Source of the DNA: Candidatus Thorarchaeota archaeon | GTDB lineage: Archaea; Asgardarchaeota; Thorarchaeia; Thorarchaeales; Thorarchaeaceae | NCBI GenBank assembly: GCA_016839245.1 | Contig: JAEOUN010000097.1 | Span: 1-10,616, forward strand | DNA: 10,616 nucleotides | Direction: 5' to 3' | Part shown: positions 9,686-10,616 of the stretch, in pieces | How positions within the stretch are numbered: the first letter of the stretch is position 1 | Layout: each line of letters starts with the position of its first letter | Program-made: the position numbers and the translations under genes | Notes under the pieces: generated by a model | Database searches by the model: none | Seen by the model: the letters and a program-made list of their open reading frames with translations, nothing else | Told to the model about the DNA's origin: nothing

Positions 9686-10111
9686 TTGGAAATTCCTGAT
9701 ATAGTACAATCCGACATTTTCACGAAATCTGAGAAATTTGAAATCAATGATATTGAATTTCGTCATATTCGAGTAGATAGGAATCGAATATCTGCTCAAG
9801 GCAAGTCTTGGACTAGGTTTGAGATCCTTATATCGTTCATTGGAGCTGCTTGGTTGGAGAAGTGGCGTAGGTTTGGCATGAAAGTGCTGGGCTTAGGCCT
9901 TCTTTTCATTGCACTTGGAATAATGTTGTTCATCATTCCAACAATGATGATTCTCTGTATGATACCCGGAATTATCCTAATTCTACTTTGGTTATTTGCA
10001 AAACGTGAAGCACTAATCCTCTTCACTCCAGGTGGAACATTCAAGATTGAAGGAACTGCTTCATTTGTAGAATCGTTGTGGGCTAAAGTTGCTCAGCTAC
10101 AACGAGAATAG
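9686..10111 (+). CDS. Hypothetical two-helix membrane protein
   Basis: Not recognised as a named family. I prefer the TTG at 9686 (141 residues), because GGAGG (9674-9678) lies 7 nt upstream. The ATG at 9680, two codons earlier, would be only 1 nt from that SD. The first ~60 residues are soluble with alternating strand-like segments. A hairpin of two membrane helices follows (about 65-84 and 86-105), then a cytosol-like tail with LILFTPGGTFKIEG (110-123) and a final amphipathic helix. Strands on both sides of a membrane hairpin resemble small membrane-anchored PH-like or related domains, but that is speculation. The gene has its own promoter, an adjacent palindrome and a terminator, so it looks separately regulated. 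No Cys/His metal site is visible. Confidence 0.7.
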   Translation: MEIPDIVQSDIFTKSEKFEINDIEFRHIRVDRNRISAQGKSWTRFEILISFIGAAWLEKWRRFGMKVLGLGLLFIALGIMLFIIPTMMILCMIPGIILILLWLFAKREALILFTPGGTFKIEGTASFVESLWAKVAQLQRE

Positions 10112-10141
10112 GATCAATAAACATTCACTCCCCTGTCAAGT

Positions 10142-10174
10142 ACGGGTCAAAGAAACCCGTTCTTTTTTAATTTT
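10142..10174 (+). terminator. Hairpin/T-tract terminator after the 9686 gene
   Basis: ACGGGT (10142-10147), loop CAAAGAA and ACCCGT (10155-10160) are followed by TCTTTTTTAATTTT. It has a perfect 6-bp stem and a strong T-tract. Its loop repeats the CAAAG seen in the other terminators. Confidence 0.7.
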
Positions 10175-10186
10175 GAACAATTTCCT

Positions 10187-10198
10187 CTATAATAAAAG
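10187..10198 (+). promoter_or_regulatory. Putative TATA box of the last gene
   Basis: CTATAATAAAAG lies just after the preceding terminator. Transcription would start near 10217, about 27 nt before the TTG at 10244. Confidence 0.4.
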
Positions 10199-10243
10199 AC
10201 TTAGAAGGCTCCACGTTTCAGATATTGATGGAGTGTCATGGTC

Positions 10244-10616
10244 TTGATGAATGACGATTACTATAATGATTCTTATCAACAAGATTCTAAATCAAATATA
10301 GGAAGATGGTTTGTCTTTGGATTTGTCTTGATTCTGGGAATTATTGGAATCTATGGAATTATACTAGTGGGTTCCTATGAAACAATCTTCCTCTCAATGT
10401 TTCTTTACATTCCAATGGTTGTGTTTCTACTGTATGCTACTTTTCGATGGGCTCAGGGTAGGAGTATCGTTCACACTGATATCGATGAAGATGAAAGAAT
10501 TCTTGAGTCAATGAGAAAACATGCTCTTCCTACACAGAGTGGGTCTCTTGGAGGCATGCTTCATTGTGATAATTGTGGCACGGACTTTGATATCGGAAAC
10601 GCAATACCCGTGGAGA
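10244..10616 (+). CDS. Membrane protein with C-terminal zinc-ribbon half (3' partial)
   Basis: This frame stays open to the window edge. From the TTG at 10244, 124 residues are visible. The N terminus is acidic and Asn/Tyr/Gln-rich (1-20). Two membrane helices follow (about 22-43 and 47-67), then RWAQGR, an acidic linker and LHCDNCGTDFDIG (107-119). The CxxC pair (C108, C111) looks like the first half of a zinc ribbon whose second pair would lie outside the window. GGAG (10230-10233) gives suitable spacing to TTG 10244; an ATG at 10238 (two codons earlier) and one at 10247 are alternatives. Function is unknown. A membrane-tethered zinc-ribbon protein could serve redox sensing, protein interaction or RNA/DNA contact; the sequence does not decide. 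Confidence 0.65.
   Translation, partial: MMNDDYYNDSYQQDSKSNIGRWFVFGFVLILGIIGIYGIILVGSYETIFLSMFLYIPMVVFLLYATFRWAQGRSIVHTDIDEDERILESMRKHALPTQSGSLGGMLHCDNCGTDFDIGNAIPVE

Noticed and set aside
10209..10233. CTCCA/TGGAG pairing that would hide the SD of the last gene
   Set aside because: Only 5 bp with a 15-nt loop, too weak to claim.

Overview
This window is an archaeal informational gene cluster, with every gene on the + strand. It carries the 3' end of the RNA polymerase operon (A' and A'' as separate genes), then L30e, a KH-only NusA, S12 and S7. EF-1A (aEF1A) comes later, after three genes unrelated to translation. The split large RNAP subunit, L30e, the short NusA and the archaeal-type S12/S7 rule out bacteria. 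EF-1A has the long GEFEAG...GGQ insertion before the QTKEH motif. That form is shared by eukaryotes, Crenarchaeota-like (TACK) archaea and Asgard archaea, and is not found in typical Euryarchaeota. With the moderate base composition, I infer an Asgard archaeon (Thorarchaeia-like) or a TACK relative. This is inference and was not checked by any search.

Layout: 1-2520 rpoA1 (5' end outside the window); 2535-3863 rpoA2; 3954-4247 rpl30e; 4258-4692 nusA; 4819-5262 rps12; 5272-5922 rps7, followed by a hairpin/T-tract terminator. A guest block comes next: an EamA/DMT transporter (6022-6960) closely coupled to a HemG-like flavodoxin-domain protein (6971-7519), then a four-helix membrane protein (7657-8079). 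EF-1A (8218-9522) has its own promoter and terminator. Two small membrane proteins of unknown function finish the window (9686-10111, and 10244 to the edge). In many archaea EF-2 lies near S7 and rps10 follows EF-1A; neither is present here.

Together the core genes make the RNAP catalytic core (A' holds the Mg-binding NADFDGD, A'' the trigger loop), a transcription factor (NusA), decoding-site ribosomal proteins (S12, S7) and the tRNA-delivering GTPase. Spacing suggests a run from rpoA1 to nusA with an internal promoter before rpl30e, a separate S12-S7 unit with a structured leader, a transporter-flavodoxin unit, and single-gene units for EF-1A and the small membrane proteins.

The most notable signals are: UUG start codons with well-placed Shine-Dalgarno (SD) sequences on S12, NusA and EF-1A; a 10-bp hairpin in the S12 leader; a 27-nt palindrome abutting the TATA box of an unknown membrane gene; three hairpin terminators that share a CAAAG element; and a Lys/Thr-rich tail on RpoA''. 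I found no mobile element, CRISPR array, tRNA or rRNA. No gene-free stretch exceeds about 165 bases. I see no clear new multi-gene system; the unknown membrane proteins are the least explained part.
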